From positions 1,550,001 through 1,614,000 of the forward strand of contig NZ_CP141822.1 in NCBI RefSeq assembly GCF_035621455.1: a stretch of 64,000 nt of DNA. Reading direction: 5' to 3'. The notes beneath the pieces are model-generated. The model searched no databases and was not told where the DNA came from. It saw only the letters and a list, made by a program, of their open reading frames with translations. The position numbers were made by a program, and so were the translations under genes. Below are positions 45,562-54,878 of the stretch, piece by piece; the first letter of the stretch is position 1, and every line of letters starts with the position of its first letter. Origin of the DNA: Vibrio natriegens NBRC 15636 = ATCC 14048 = DSM 759. Lineage in GTDB: Bacteria > Pseudomonadota > Gammaproteobacteria > Enterobacterales > Vibrionaceae.

Positions 45562-47223
45562 ATGTTGAAACAACTATTAGAACAAACGACTTCCAGTAAC
45601 GGTAAAGCAAGGCTATATGCTTTTGAAAATACCATCGAGTTGACAAACCTGATCCCACCGACGGTGAGCTATGAAAGTGGCGGTAACACTTTAATTGTCG
45701 GCCCGACGGCGATCATTGAAAGTGCCGCAGCTCAATTATCACAAATGAACAGCCTTACGTTGCTGTCTACTGACGGAGAAAAGGGAACTCACAGTGCGCT
45801 TTATTATGCGAACTCTGTTCAGGTATCTGGCTTTCTGGGTACATTTGAAGTAATTATTGAAAACAATGGTTCGACAAACAATCTCGCTAAAGTAGCGATT
45901 AATACAGATTGTTTCGACGTCGTTCTCGATCTTTGCCTTAACAGCTGTATGTCTGAGGAAGTACCAGCTCCGGGTTATTATCCAGTCGGTCGCGGCTATC
46001 CGAAACTCGCAGAAGCACTGGAAGAAATCCCGACGTTAATGGGGACGTTTGATAAACCGAAGTTTTTCCGTTTAGATACCGACTTGTGCGCGCACAGTTC
46101 TCGAGGCGTAAAAGGTTGTGAGCGTTGTGTTGATGCCTGTCCGGCGGGTGCACTATCCAGTGAAGGTAGTCCTAAAACAGGACATCGTATCGAGATTAAC
46201 CCATACCTGTGTCAAGGTGTCGGAACTTGTGCAACCGCATGTCCTACAGAAGCGATTCATTACGCACTCCCAAATCCAGAAGATACGCAAAAGTTCATCG
46301 AACGTACGTTAGCGAATTACGAAAAAGCAGGTGGCGTTGATCCTATCGTACTGATTTGTAGTTCACGCCATGAAACGTACAACGTCATGGCTTTAAAAGC
46401 GCTTCCAGATAACGTCATTCCTATTGTGGTTGAAGAGTTGCCATCTGTTGGTATCGATACTTGGTTTGCTGCGCTTGTGAACGGAGCGACTCAGGTTCTG
46501 TTTGCTGCTTCACGTTTTATGCCGCCAACCATTTTGCGCGTACTTAATAGTGAAGTCGGTATAGCACATGAATTGCTTGATCAACTTGGCATTGCAAAAG
46601 AAACCATCGATATCTTGTATTTGGAATCTCTGCGTGAAGGCGCACCGACATTGTGTACAGATTCCTTCGATTTAGCGGTAGGAGAACTACAAGGCAATAA
46701 ACGTCAGCGCCTGTTTACCGCGCTAGATGCGTTATCTGCCTCGCGTATTCCTGTCGATAATACCGTTGAATTACCGGGTAATGCACCTTATGGCTCGGTT
46801 TCTTGTGAAAGTAAAGATTGTACCTTGTGCATGAGCTGTGTCGCTGTGTGTCCGACTCGCGCACTGCATACCGATGGTCAGTCTCCGTCTCTTAAATTTG
46901 TTGAACAAGATTGTGTTCAATGTGGCTTATGTGAAAAAGCGTGTCCGGAAAATGTACTTACGCTAACGCCTCGCATGAACTGGGTGAAAGAAGAACGTCA
47001 GAAAGCAGTCGTCATTCACCAAGAGAAAGCGGCTGAGTGTCTTCGTTGCCACAAACCTTTCGCACCTCAATCCATGATCGACATGTTGCAAAACAAGCTA
47101 CGTGGACATTCTCATTTTACTGATGAAGCCGCAATTAACCGTATCGCCATGTGTGAAGACTGCCGCGTGGTCGATATGTTTGAGTCGATGGCCTCTGATC
47201 CAATGAAACAACTCAAGTATTAG
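45562..47223 (+). CDS. 4Fe-4S polyferredoxin of the formate dehydrogenase cluster
   Basis: A 553-residue soluble iron-sulfur protein. Clusters: CERCVDACP and CQGVGTCATACP (N-terminal pair), CTLCMSCVAVCP and CVQCGLCEKACP (second pair), and a C-terminal CLRCHKPF ... CEDC that could be a zinc or additional metal site. Between them is a ~150-residue domain without Cys clusters. No signal peptide, so it acts in the cytoplasm, perhaps passing electrons for cofactor or enzyme assembly. I choose ATG 45562, which begins a normal N-terminus (MLKQLLEQTT); the frame opens to 45442 inside the promoter leader. First gene of the fdh operon. Confidence 0.88.
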   Translation: MLKQLLEQTTSSNGKARLYAFENTIELTNLIPPTVSYESGGNTLIVGPTAIIESAAAQLSQMNSLTLLSTDGEKGTHSALYYANSVQVSGFLGTFEVIIENNGSTNNLAKVAINTDCFDVVLDLCLNSCMSEEVPAPGYYPVGRGYPKLAEALEEIPTLMGTFDKPKFFRLDTDLCAHSSRGVKGCERCVDACPAGALSSEGSPKTGHRIEINPYLCQGVGTCATACPTEAIHYALPNPEDTQKFIERTLANYEKAGGVDPIVLICSSRHETYNVMALKALPDNVIPIVVEELPSVGIDTWFAALVNGATQVLFAASRFMPPTILRVLNSEVGIAHELLDQLGIAKETIDILYLESLREGAPTLCTDSFDLAVGELQGNKRQRLFTALDALSASRIPVDNTVELPGNAPYGSVSCESKDCTLCMSCVAVCPTRALHTDGQSPSLKFVEQDCVQCGLCEKACPENVLTLTPRMNWVKEERQKAVVIHQEKAAECLRCHKPFAPQSMIDMLQNKLRGHSHFTDEAAINRIAMCEDCRVVDMFESMASDPMKQLKY

Positions 47224-47232
47224 GAGCTCACA

Positions 47233-47859
47233 GTGGAAAAACAGCAAGAACAAACACTGAGAACAGAAATATACCTGATTTTATCGGCGCTTTTTCGCAG
47301 TGCGCCAACAGAAGAGATGCTTGAGTTTCTTAAGTCTCTGGAAGTGGAACCTTCGGCAAGTGCAATGCAGCAAGCATGGATTGCGCTTCAGCTAGCGGCT
47401 GAAAAAGCGGAACGAGAAACGCTTGAAGATGAATATCAAGATCTCTTTATCGGAATTGGTCGTGGTGAAGTCGTTCCATTTGGATCATGGCACCGCACAG
47501 GCTCAATGATGGAAAAGCCGCTAGCGGATATTCGTCACGATTTAGATTTACTGGGCATAGAGCGCGCTGAAAACGTGAAAGAACCCGAAGATCACATTTC
47601 AGCACTTTGTGAAGTCATGGCCATGCTGACTGACGAAGAAGAGGGCTTGCAACAAGCCGTGTTTAACAAACATCTCGCCCCTTGGTTTAGCGCATTCACT
47701 CGCCAGTTAGAAAATGCAGAAAGTGCAAACTTCTATAAACCAGCCGCTCAGCTTTGCAACGCGTTTCTAACGCTTGAACAGGTTCGATTTAGCGAGAACA
47801 CCAAGAGCAGTAAAGCCAAATTAAAAATTGATGTGAAAAACGTCACTGATTATGAGTAA
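47233..47859 (+). CDS. TorD-family chaperone
   Basis: A 208-residue all-helical TorD/DmsD-type redox-enzyme maturation protein. The family motif E(Y/F)xxLFxGxGxxxVxPxxS is seen in DEYQDLFIGIGRGEVVPFGS, and KEPEDHISALCEVMAML follows. These chaperones bind the twin-arginine signal peptide of a molybdoenzyme until cofactor insertion is complete. It follows the polyferredoxin by 9 bp and precedes the Tat-signal proteins, so FdhA is the likely client. Confidence 0.93.
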   Translation: MEKQQEQTLRTEIYLILSALFRSAPTEEMLEFLKSLEVEPSASAMQQAWIALQLAAEKAERETLEDEYQDLFIGIGRGEVVPFGSWHRTGSMMEKPLADIRHDLDLLGIERAENVKEPEDHISALCEVMAMLTDEEEGLQQAVFNKHLAPWFSAFTRQLENAESANFYKPAAQLCNAFLTLEQVRFSENTKSSKAKLKIDVKNVTDYE

Positions 47860-47929
47860 TCAAGCAGTACAAAGTCATATCGATAGAGAGGCATGATCCT
47901 CCAAAGATCTACCGGAAGGTAAGGAAGCA

Positions 47930-48133
47930 ATGATGAAAGATAATAAAGAAATAAACTCAAGCCGCAGGGAGCTATTGAAAGGCTTCACAACCGCTGCCGT
48001 TGCTGGTGCCGTCGTCGCAGGAACTACGAAAGTGGCAAACGCGTCGGAAACCGTTGAGTCTTCTGAAAAAGACGTGAAGAAGAAAGGGTACCGTGAAACT
48101 CAACACATTCGTGATTACTACGACACACTTTAG
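47930..48133 (+). CDS. Small Tat-signal protein of the formate dehydrogenase region
   Basis: A 67-residue protein with the twin-arginine motif SRRELLKG and a hydrophobic h-region (AAVAGAVVAGT), then a short polar tail ending HIRDYYDTL. I recognise it as the formate-dehydrogenase-region Tat-target family. It would be exported folded, with no room for a cofactor, so an assembly or scaffolding role is likely. ATG 47930 or the next codon; AAGGA lies just upstream. 10 bp before fdhA. Confidence 0.85.
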   Translation: MMKDNKEINSSRRELLKGFTTAAVAGAVVAGTTKVANASETVESSEKDVKKKGYRETQHIRDYYDTL

Positions 48134-48143
48134 GAGGTAAGAG

Positions 48144-50999
48144 ATGAAACTTGTCAAACGCTCCGACAGTGTGAGCAAAGAAACCAACCAACTTGGCATT
48201 TCGCGCCGTGCATTTATGAAAAACACCTCATTTGCTGCTGGTGGCGCTGTTGTCGGTGCAAGTCTGTTTGCTCCGGGCATGATGAAAAAAGCGGAAGCGA
48301 AAACTGTCGACCCAGAAGCGAAAACAGAAGTGAAACGCACCATCTGTTCTCACTGTTCGGTAGGCTGTGGTATTTACGCTGAAGTTCAAAATGGAGTTTG
48401 GACCGGTCAGGAACCAGCTTTTGATCACCCATTTAACGCTGGTGGACACTGTGCGAAAGGGGCTGCGCTGCGCGAACATGGCCATGGTGAACGTCGCCTA
48501 AAATACCCAATGAAGCTTGAAAACGGTAAGTGGAAAAAGCTGTCTTGGGACGAAGCAATTGAAGAAATCGGCACCAAGGTATTGGATATCCGTAAAGAAT
48601 CCGGCCCTGACTCTGTTTATTTCTTAGGCAGTGCGAAACACAGCAACGAACAGGCGTATCTATTCCGCAAAATGGCATCGCTTTGGGGAACTAATAACGT
48701 TGACCACCAAGCGCGTATTTGTCACTCAACCACGGTAGCAGGGGTAGCAAACACCTGGGGCTACGGTGCAATGACAAACTCTTTCAATGACATGCATAAC
48801 TGTAAGTCTATGCTGTTCATTGGCTCTAACCCTGCAGAAGCACACCCAGTTGCGATGCAACACATTCTGATCGCCAAAGAGAAAAACAACTGTAAGATTG
48901 TAGTGGCGGATCCTCGTCGTACTCGTACTGCTGCAAAATCCGATCACTATGTATCTCTTCGCCCAGGTTCAGACGTCGCTTTCATTTGGGGTGTATTGTG
49001 GCACGTGTTTGAAAACCAATGGGAAGATAAAGAATTTATCCGTCAGCGTGTATTTGGTATGGATGAAATCCGTGCTGAAGTCGCAAAATGGACACCAGCA
49101 GAAGTTGAGCGCGTATCAGGCGTAAGCGAAGAAGACGTTTACCAGACTGCAAAACTACTATCTGAAAACCGCCCGGGCTGTGTTGTATGGTGTATGGGTG
49201 GTACTCAGCACACCACAGGTAACAACAACACTCGTGCTTACTGTGTACTTGAGCTTGCGCTTGGTAACATTGGTAAATCAGGCGGCGGTGCCAACATTTT
49301 CCGTGGTCACGATAACGTACAGGGTGCAACAGACCTTGGTGTTCTAGCCGATACTCTACCAGGCTATTATGGCCTTTCTGAAGGTTCTTGGCGTCACTGG
49401 TCAAAAGTTTGGGACATCGACTACGAGTGGATCAAAGCCCGTTTTGATGACAACGAGTATGGCGGTCAAAAACCAATGCACAGTGCTGGTATTCCGGTAT
49501 CGCGTTGGATCGATGGTGTGTTAGAAGACAAAGACAACATTCGTCAGCGAGAAAACATTCGCGCCATGTTCTACTGGGGACACGCTGTAAACTCTCAAAC
49601 ACGTGGTGTTGAGATGAAGAAGGCAATGCAGAAACTGGATATGATGGTCATCGTTGACCCATACCCAACCGTAGCGGCGGTAATGAACGATCGCACTGAT
49701 GGTGTTTACCTGCTTCCTGCGACTACCCAATTCGAAACTTACGGCAGTGTTACGGCTTCTAACCGCTCTTTGCAGTGGCGCGATCAGGTTGTCGAGCCTT
49801 TGTTTGAGTCAAAGCCTGACCACGAAATCATGTACCTGTTGTCGAAAAAGCTTGGCTTCGACGATCTGCTGTTCAAAAACATTCGTGTAGAAAACAACCA
49901 GCCTCTGATTGAAGATCTGACTCGTGAATTCAACAAAGGTATGTGGACGATCGGTTACACAGGTCAAAGCCCAGAGCGTCTCAAAGCGCACCAGCAAAAC
50001 TGGCACACATTCCATAAAACCACGCTTGAAGCAGAGGGCGGACCAATTAATGGTGAAACCTACGGTCTACCTTGGCCATGTTGGGGTACGCCAGAGATGG
50101 GACATCCGGGCACTCATATCCTTTACGATACTTCTAAAACCGTTGCTGAAGGTGGTGGTAACTTCCGTACACGCTTTGGTGTGGAGTTTGAAGGTAAGAA
50201 CCTGCTAGCTGAAGACAGCTACTCGAAAGGCAGTGAGATCAAAGATGGTTATCCGGAATTTACCGACAAGTTGCTAAAACAACTAGGATGGTGGGATGAC
50301 CTGACAGCCGAAGAGAAAGTCGCAGCAGAAGGTAAAAACTGGAAAACCGACCTGTCTGGCGGTATTCAGCGTGTTGCTATCGCGCACGGTTGTATCCCAT
50401 TTGGTAACGCAAAAGCGCGTGCGATTGTTTGGACATTCCCAGACCGCGTACCGTTGCACCGTGAACCGCTCTATACACCTAGACGTGACCTTGTAACGGA
50501 TTACCCAACCTGGGAAGACAAAGACGCGATTTTCCGTGTTCCAACGTTATATAAATCGATTCAAGACCAAGACAAATCTGGCGAGTACCCGATTGTTCTG
50601 ACTTCTGGTCGCTTGGTTGAATACGAAGGCGGCGGTGATGAAACTCGTTCAAACCCTTGGTTGGCGGAGCTTCAGCAAGAAATGTTCGTAGAAGTAAACC
50701 CTAAAGACGCTAACGATCTTGGCTTTAAAGATGGTGATGATGTTTGGGTTGAAGGCGCGGAGAAAGGCCGAATCAAGGTGAAAGCGATGGTGACTCGTCG
50801 TGTGAAACCGGGGCTGGCATTTATTCCGTTCCACTTTGGTGGTGAGTTTGAAGGTGAAGATCTTCGCCCTAAATACCCTGAAGGTACACAACCGTATGTA
50901 AGCGGTGAGTCTGCCAACACAGCAACCACCTACGGTTACGACCCGGTTACCCTGATGCAGGAAACCAAAGTAACCCTATGTAACATTCGTAAAGCGTAA
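48144..50999 (+). CDS. fdhA: Formate dehydrogenase catalytic subunit (bis-MGD, Cys type)
   Basis: A 951-residue molybdo/tungsto-enzyme that oxidises formate to CO2 in the periplasm. SRRAFMK at 20-26 is the Tat motif. Cys 68, 71, 75 (ICSHCSVGC) and 103 bind one 4Fe-4S cluster. The metal ligand is Cys193 followed by His194 in ARICHSTT, where selenoenzymes have selenocysteine; no in-frame TGA is used. Bis-MGD-contact segments such as GSNPAEAHPV and DPRRTRTAAKSD are clear. The start ATG has GGAGG just upstream. Electrons pass to FdhB and the cytochrome FdhC. Confidence 0.95.
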   Translation: MKLVKRSDSVSKETNQLGISRRAFMKNTSFAAGGAVVGASLFAPGMMKKAEAKTVDPEAKTEVKRTICSHCSVGCGIYAEVQNGVWTGQEPAFDHPFNAGGHCAKGAALREHGHGERRLKYPMKLENGKWKKLSWDEAIEEIGTKVLDIRKESGPDSVYFLGSAKHSNEQAYLFRKMASLWGTNNVDHQARICHSTTVAGVANTWGYGAMTNSFNDMHNCKSMLFIGSNPAEAHPVAMQHILIAKEKNNCKIVVADPRRTRTAAKSDHYVSLRPGSDVAFIWGVLWHVFENQWEDKEFIRQRVFGMDEIRAEVAKWTPAEVERVSGVSEEDVYQTAKLLSENRPGCVVWCMGGTQHTTGNNNTRAYCVLELALGNIGKSGGGANIFRGHDNVQGATDLGVLADTLPGYYGLSEGSWRHWSKVWDIDYEWIKARFDDNEYGGQKPMHSAGIPVSRWIDGVLEDKDNIRQRENIRAMFYWGHAVNSQTRGVEMKKAMQKLDMMVIVDPYPTVAAVMNDRTDGVYLLPATTQFETYGSVTASNRSLQWRDQVVEPLFESKPDHEIMYLLSKKLGFDDLLFKNIRVENNQPLIEDLTREFNKGMWTIGYTGQSPERLKAHQQNWHTFHKTTLEAEGGPINGETYGLPWPCWGTPEMGHPGTHILYDTSKTVAEGGGNFRTRFGVEFEGKNLLAEDSYSKGSEIKDGYPEFTDKLLKQLGWWDDLTAEEKVAAEGKNWKTDLSGGIQRVAIAHGCIPFGNAKARAIVWTFPDRVPLHREPLYTPRRDLVTDYPTWEDKDAIFRVPTLYKSIQDQDKSGEYPIVLTSGRLVEYEGGGDETRSNPWLAELQQEMFVEVNPKDANDLGFKDGDDVWVEGAEKGRIKVKAMVTRRVKPGLAFIPFHFGGEFEGEDLRPKYPEGTQPYVSGESANTATTYGYDPVTLMQETKVTLCNIRKA

Positions 51000-51010
51000 G
51001 GAGTCCGACA

Positions 51011-51619
51011 ATGGCACGAATGAAATTCCTATGTGACACCAAACGCTGTATCGAGTGTAACGGCTGTGTTACTGCATGTAAGAACGAAAATGATGATGCG
51101 CTCGAGTGGGGTATTCAGCGCCGCCGTGTCGTAACACTTAATGACGGCGAGGCCGGTGAAAACTCGATTTCTGTCGCTTGTATGCACTGTACCGACGCGC
51201 CTTGTATGGCGGTGTGTCCTGCAGACTGCTTTGAGCACACAGAAGATGGCATCGTACTTCACAACAAAGATCTGTGTATCGGTTGTGGTTACTGTCTGTT
51301 TGCATGTCCGTTTGGTGCGCCTCAGTTCCCTAAACAAGAAGCGTTTGGTGAGCGTGGCAAGATGGACAAATGTACCTTCTGTGCTGGCGGTCCCGAGACG
51401 GAACCTGGTTCGGTTGAAGAGCGTCAGAAATATGGTGCGAACCGTATTGCAGAAGGGAAACTGCCGATGTGTGCGTCATTATGTTCAACGAAAGCATTGT
51501 TGGCCGGTGATGCAGAGAAAGTATCTGATATTTTCCGTCAGCGTGTTGTAGAGCGCGGCGCTAAGAATGCAGGTTGGACAGACGGAAATGATCTTTCTTA
51601 CGACGCAACAAAAAGCTAA
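51011..51619 (+). CDS. fdhB: Formate dehydrogenase iron-sulfur subunit
   Basis: A 202-residue electron-transfer subunit with four 4Fe-4S clusters. The Cys groups are CIECNGCVTAC, CMHCTDAPCMAVC, CIGCGYCLFAC and CTFC with the distant CASLC. It has no signal peptide and is presumably exported attached to FdhA. It carries electrons from the catalytic subunit to the cytochrome b subunit at the membrane. AAGGAG precedes the ATG; 11 bp after fdhA. Confidence 0.95.
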   Translation: MARMKFLCDTKRCIECNGCVTACKNENDDALEWGIQRRRVVTLNDGEAGENSISVACMHCTDAPCMAVCPADCFEHTEDGIVLHNKDLCIGCGYCLFACPFGAPQFPKQEAFGERGKMDKCTFCAGGPETEPGSVEERQKYGANRIAEGKLPMCASLCSTKALLAGDAEKVSDIFRQRVVERGAKNAGWTDGNDLSYDATKS

Positions 51620-51633
51620 GTAAGGAGAGACAC

Positions 51634-52686
51634 ATGTTAAACACTCTAAAACGTGCGTCTCTGGTAATGCTGTCAGCCATGACAGCATTACTGCTGACTT
51701 TTGCTATGCCAGCGTCCGCAGAAGAGCAATCTTCCAAAGTCGTGCAGCAGGAGATGACACAACTCGCAGGGGCGGATTATTGGCGTCAGATCAGGCAGGG
51801 TGAGTCAGGTTACACCACGTCTCAATCACCTGAGCACGGCGTGCTAATCAGTAAGCCGGGCGAAACCTGGTACATCCTGAAAGAAAAGTGGATGTCTCCA
51901 GCCGGTGCTATCGCTATTTTCGGTAGTATCGCGATGGTTGTATTGGCTTATGTCTTTGTCGGGCCTCTGATGCTAAGTAAGCCTCGCACAGGCAAAAAGA
52001 TTAAGCGCTGGTCTCGACTTGATCGTGCACTGCACTGGAGCATGGCGTTTACCTTTTTAACCCTGGCGTTCAGTGGGTTGATGCTTGTTTACGGCAAACA
52101 CTTCCTGAAGCCATACGTGCCTAGTGAGTTCTGGGGTTTCATCGTTATGTTGGCGAAGCAATACCACAACTACATGGGGCCGCTGTTCTTTATCTTGCTG
52201 ATGTTAATTCTGCTGAAATGGTGGCGTAAATCGATCCCGAACATGACAGACGTACGTTGGTTCATGAAAATGGGCGGGATGGTTGGTAAACACAAAGGCA
52301 CTCATCCATCGGCAGGTTTCTCAAACGGTGGTGAGAAAGCGGTTTACTGGTTACTCATTTTTGTCGGTGCAATCGCTGCAGCAAGTGGTCTGGTTTTGGA
52401 TTTCCCTATCTTTGATCAAACCCGCCGTGATATGGAGTTGTCTAACCTGATTCACGCAGTCTCAGCACTCATTCTTATCTGTGGCTTTGTTTTCCACATC
52501 TATATCGGCTTGTTCGGTATGGAAGGAGCACTGGAAGGAATGGTAACGGGTGAGGTTGACGAAACATGGGCGAAAGAGCACCACGATCTCTGGTACGAAG
52601 AAGTCAAATCTCAAGAGGCAATGGGAGAATCAGACGAGGTTAAAGCAACAGATAAAGGAGCGAAAGCGAATGAACAAACATCATAA
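51634..52686 (+). CDS. fdhC: Formate dehydrogenase cytochrome b556 subunit
   Basis: A 350-residue membrane subunit. An N-terminal signal peptide (to MPASA) is followed by a short periplasmic part, then about five membrane helices. Haem-ligand His residues are in DRALHWSMAF, KQYHNYMGP and LIHAVSAL. The C-terminus is a long acidic tail. It passes electrons from FdhB to the quinone pool. AAGGAG precedes the ATG. It overlaps the next gene by 17 bases. Confidence 0.93.
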   Translation: MLNTLKRASLVMLSAMTALLLTFAMPASAEEQSSKVVQQEMTQLAGADYWRQIRQGESGYTTSQSPEHGVLISKPGETWYILKEKWMSPAGAIAIFGSIAMVVLAYVFVGPLMLSKPRTGKKIKRWSRLDRALHWSMAFTFLTLAFSGLMLVYGKHFLKPYVPSEFWGFIVMLAKQYHNYMGPLFFILLMLILLKWWRKSIPNMTDVRWFMKMGGMVGKHKGTHPSAGFSNGGEKAVYWLLIFVGAIAAASGLVLDFPIFDQTRRDMELSNLIHAVSALILICGFVFHIYIGLFGMEGALEGMVTGEVDETWAKEHHDLWYEEVKSQEAMGESDEVKATDKGAKANEQTS

Positions 52687-53086
52687 CGGGATTTGGATTG
52701 CGTACATCCTGAGTTGTTTTACCCCGTTTACGTTTTTGATCTCAGGCGTTGTCGCTATTATTTATGCTGGTTATCGTTTGGACAAAGGCGAAGACAGTGA
52801 TGTGGTTATCTCGCATTACTACGGGCTAATTCGTACTTTCTTCCTGTACCTCACGTTCTTTGTTGTCTTAATCGTGACCGTTGCCACCACAAATGGTGTG
52901 TTAAAAGGGGTCAGTGACTATTGGGTGCGTAGCACAATGTTAGATAACATCGCGTATGTTATTCCATACATTGGCAGTGTGTTCGCCGTTGTAGCGATAG
53001 GCGTGTGGCTATGGCGGATGCTTCAAGGCATGCATCAATTACGTAATAACAAGCCGCACAGACCTTCTACAGGTCCTAACTTGTAG
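52670..53086 (+). CDS. Small membrane protein after fdhC, DUF4870-like
   Basis: A 138-residue membrane protein with three to four hydrophobic helices (about 8-30, 55-75, 95-120). The short polar loop YRLDKGEDSDVVISHY resembles the DUF4870 fold. I choose ATG 52670: GGAG lies nine bases upstream and it overlaps the fdhC end by 17 bases, so it is co-translated. Its role in formate dehydrogenase is unknown; perhaps membrane assembly. Confidence 0.8.
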   Translation: MNKHHNGIWIAYILSCFTPFTFLISGVVAIIYAGYRLDKGEDSDVVISHYYGLIRTFFLYLTFFVVLIVTVATTNGVLKGVSDYWVRSTMLDNIAYVIPYIGSVFAVVAIGVWLWRMLQGMHQLRNNKPHRPSTGPNL

Positions 53087-53093
53087 GTCTCCA

Positions 53094-53128
53094 TAGCGTC
53101 ATTCTTATTAAGAGTAGGAATGACGCTA
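53094..53128. terminator. Hairpin after the fdh operon
   Basis: TAGCGTCATTC (53094-53104) and GAATGACGCTA (53118-53128) form an 11-bp stem. No T tract follows, so it may act as an mRNA-end stabiliser as much as a terminator. It shares its GTCATTC core with 28541-28569. Confidence 0.6.
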
Positions 53129-53286
53129 ATATTATCAATCAGTGTGAAGATTTTCATTTCATGCTAAACCTTATCCCACTCCCAGCAGTACGATGAAAAT
53201 ATCACTACGGTTAACTCAAACTGTTGCCAACCAACATTCACGTTAAACTTCTTTTTAACGCTAGAATGATAGTTTCCTGCAAAGCC

Positions 53287-53300
53287 ATGCGAGTTTATCC
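53287..53300 (+). promoter_or_regulatory. Shared 14-bp motif upstream of the acetyltransferase
   Basis: ATGCGAGTTTATCC, identical to 54879-54892 in the AraC/MATE promoter region and in the same orientation. It lies 82 bp before the ATG. A candidate AraC-type operator. Confidence 0.55.
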
Positions 53301-53381
53301 AACAGTCAGTCCGTTTGATTCTACTTATAATAAAAACGTTGGCTAGTTGAGCTAGTTCTTGTCGTATCAAGGGAGGTTGTT

Positions 53382-53996
53382 ATGCACACAACAGTGGATG
53401 ATTTCAGTACTTTAGAACCATATAACGCATCATTTCAGGCGAGAGTTGATAAAGCACAGGATCTACTGTGGCAGATTAATCACACTCATCCCAGAGAAAA
53501 AGAAAAACGCCATCAACTATTCGGTCAGTTGCTGGGCAGTTATCATAACAATGAAATTGTGCCACCATTCCACTGTGATTTAGGTGAAAAAATCTATTTC
53601 GGTCAAGGTGGATTTGTTAATTATGGCTTAGTGGTAACCGATATTGCCGAGGTGCATATTGGTGACAATGTGCTGATAGGACCAAGAGTCCAGTTATGTG
53701 CCGCTGGCCATCCTATATTGGCTGAAAACCGGGTTGCTCCTATCTCTTGCGGCGAGCCGATTCATATTGGTAACCGAGTTTGGATTGGTGCTGGTGCCAT
53801 TGTGTTGGCTGGGGTAACCATAGGTGATAACACGGTGATTGGTGCGGGTAGTGTGGTAAACAAAGATATTCCGGCTAACGTAGTAGCGGTAGGCTCTCCA
53901 TGCAAGGTGATAAAGCAACTATCTGCCCCTGACTTCAAGAGCAACAGCCTTAGCAATCAGGCCTCAGAGCCTATTGCAGAGGCTGACTCGCTGTAA
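53382..53996 (+). CDS. Hexapeptide sugar O-acetyltransferase
   Basis: A 204-residue acetyl-CoA transferase of the maltose/galactoside acetyltransferase family. A left-handed beta-helix is visible as repeats VHIGDNVLIGPRVQL, IHIGNRVWIGAGAIV and VTIGDNTVIGAGSVV. The catalytic His lies in CAAGHP. It would acetylate a sugar hydroxyl in the cytoplasm. GGGAGG precedes the ATG. Its 3' end overlaps the convergent AraC gene by 40 bases. The shared 14-bp repeat upstream suggests regulation by that AraC protein. Confidence 0.92.
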   Translation: MHTTVDDFSTLEPYNASFQARVDKAQDLLWQINHTHPREKEKRHQLFGQLLGSYHNNEIVPPFHCDLGEKIYFGQGGFVNYGLVVTDIAEVHIGDNVLIGPRVQLCAAGHPILAENRVAPISCGEPIHIGNRVWIGAGAIVLAGVTIGDNTVIGAGSVVNKDIPANVVAVGSPCKVIKQLSAPDFKSNSLSNQASEPIAEADSL

Positions 53997-54838
53997 TTTG
54001 CATTCCGCTGCACGGCACCTGGTGCCACGCCAAAATGTTTTTTAAACCGATTGGAAAAATAACTGACATCAAAATAACCAAGGCTATGTGCTACTTGCTT
54101 AATACTAAGGTGCTGACCCTGTAGCAGTTGACGAGCTCGGGTCATTCTTAGCGCAAGTAGATACTGCTTTGGACTCTGCTCAAAATATTTCAAACATATT
54201 CTGTGAAAGTGTGGTGGCGAATAGTGCACTCGCGCTGCCAGCTCCTCGATAGACCAAGGATAATGCAGCTGATTTTCAACCTCACTAAACAGTTGTCTAA
54301 GTTTTACTTCTATTGGATCTACGACGGCTCTTTGCTGCAAGGACCTACGGATCAAATCCACCAAAAGTTGGCCACAACTTCCTACGCTACCATCATTTAC
54401 GTGAATGGCTTTGAGTTCATGATGCAACAAATGCATCAAGTGATAAACAGACAAAGCTTGTTCACAGTGCATCACTTCGGGAGCACTCCCAGAAAGTGCT
54501 TGCCACTGCCTGGTATTATCGACACTTAGCCAAGCACATTCCCATTCATCACCCACCAGTTCATATCCACATATGCTATCAGCGGGTACCAGACTTAACG
54601 TATTAGCTTCTATGGAAAGTGTGTGATTGGGAGTAAACAAGCGCGCTTGCCCATGAATAGTATAAAGAAAAACATGAAAACCAGGCCGTGTACGGCAGAC
54701 ACGATAGTGCTGCTTAGCCTTCATAACGCCACATAAGTGCACGTCATTTTTGGCCAACGGCAATACATTCTCAGGGCTTATAAATCGCTCTTCGGTAGCG
54801 TCGTCTACTTCTAAACAGTCTCGCCATGTTGTTGTCAT
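53957..54838 (-). CDS. AraC-family transcriptional regulator
   Basis: A 293-residue regulator. The N-terminal ~150 residues form a cupin-like sugar-sensing domain (HVFLYTIHGQARLFTPNHTL region). The C-terminal ~100 residues are the double helix-turn-helix: WSIEELAARVHYSPPHFHRI and QVAHSLGYFDVSYFSNRF followed by KKHFGVAP. I choose ATG 54838 (MTTTWRDC); ATG 54874 is the alternative. It lies between the acetyltransferase (convergent) and the MATE pump (divergent), and the two identical 14-bp repeats suggest it controls both. Confidence 0.9.
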   Translation of the reverse strand: MTTTWRDCLEVDDATEERFISPENVLPLAKNDVHLCGVMKAKQHYRVCRTRPGFHVFLYTIHGQARLFTPNHTLSIEANTLSLVPADSICGYELVGDEWECAWLSVDNTRQWQALSGSAPEVMHCEQALSVYHLMHLLHHELKAIHVNDGSVGSCGQLLVDLIRRSLQQRAVVDPIEVKLRQLFSEVENQLHYPWSIEELAARVHYSPPHFHRICLKYFEQSPKQYLLALRMTRARQLLQGQHLSIKQVAHSLGYFDVSYFSNRFKKHFGVAPGAVQRNANYSESASAIGSEA

Positions 54839-54878
54839 ACCTTGATTTTCCCTTCCCCTGATAGTTTTTCCCATCCTG

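Noticed and set aside
48717..48740. Possible selenocysteine codon in fdhA
   Set aside because: The active-site codon is TGT (Cys193); there is no in-frame TGA and no SECIS-like hairpin is needed.
47972..51337. Long antisense frames across the fdh operon
   Set aside because: All overlap conserved fdhA and fdhB sequence, lack ribosome sites and have biased composition typical of antisense shadows.
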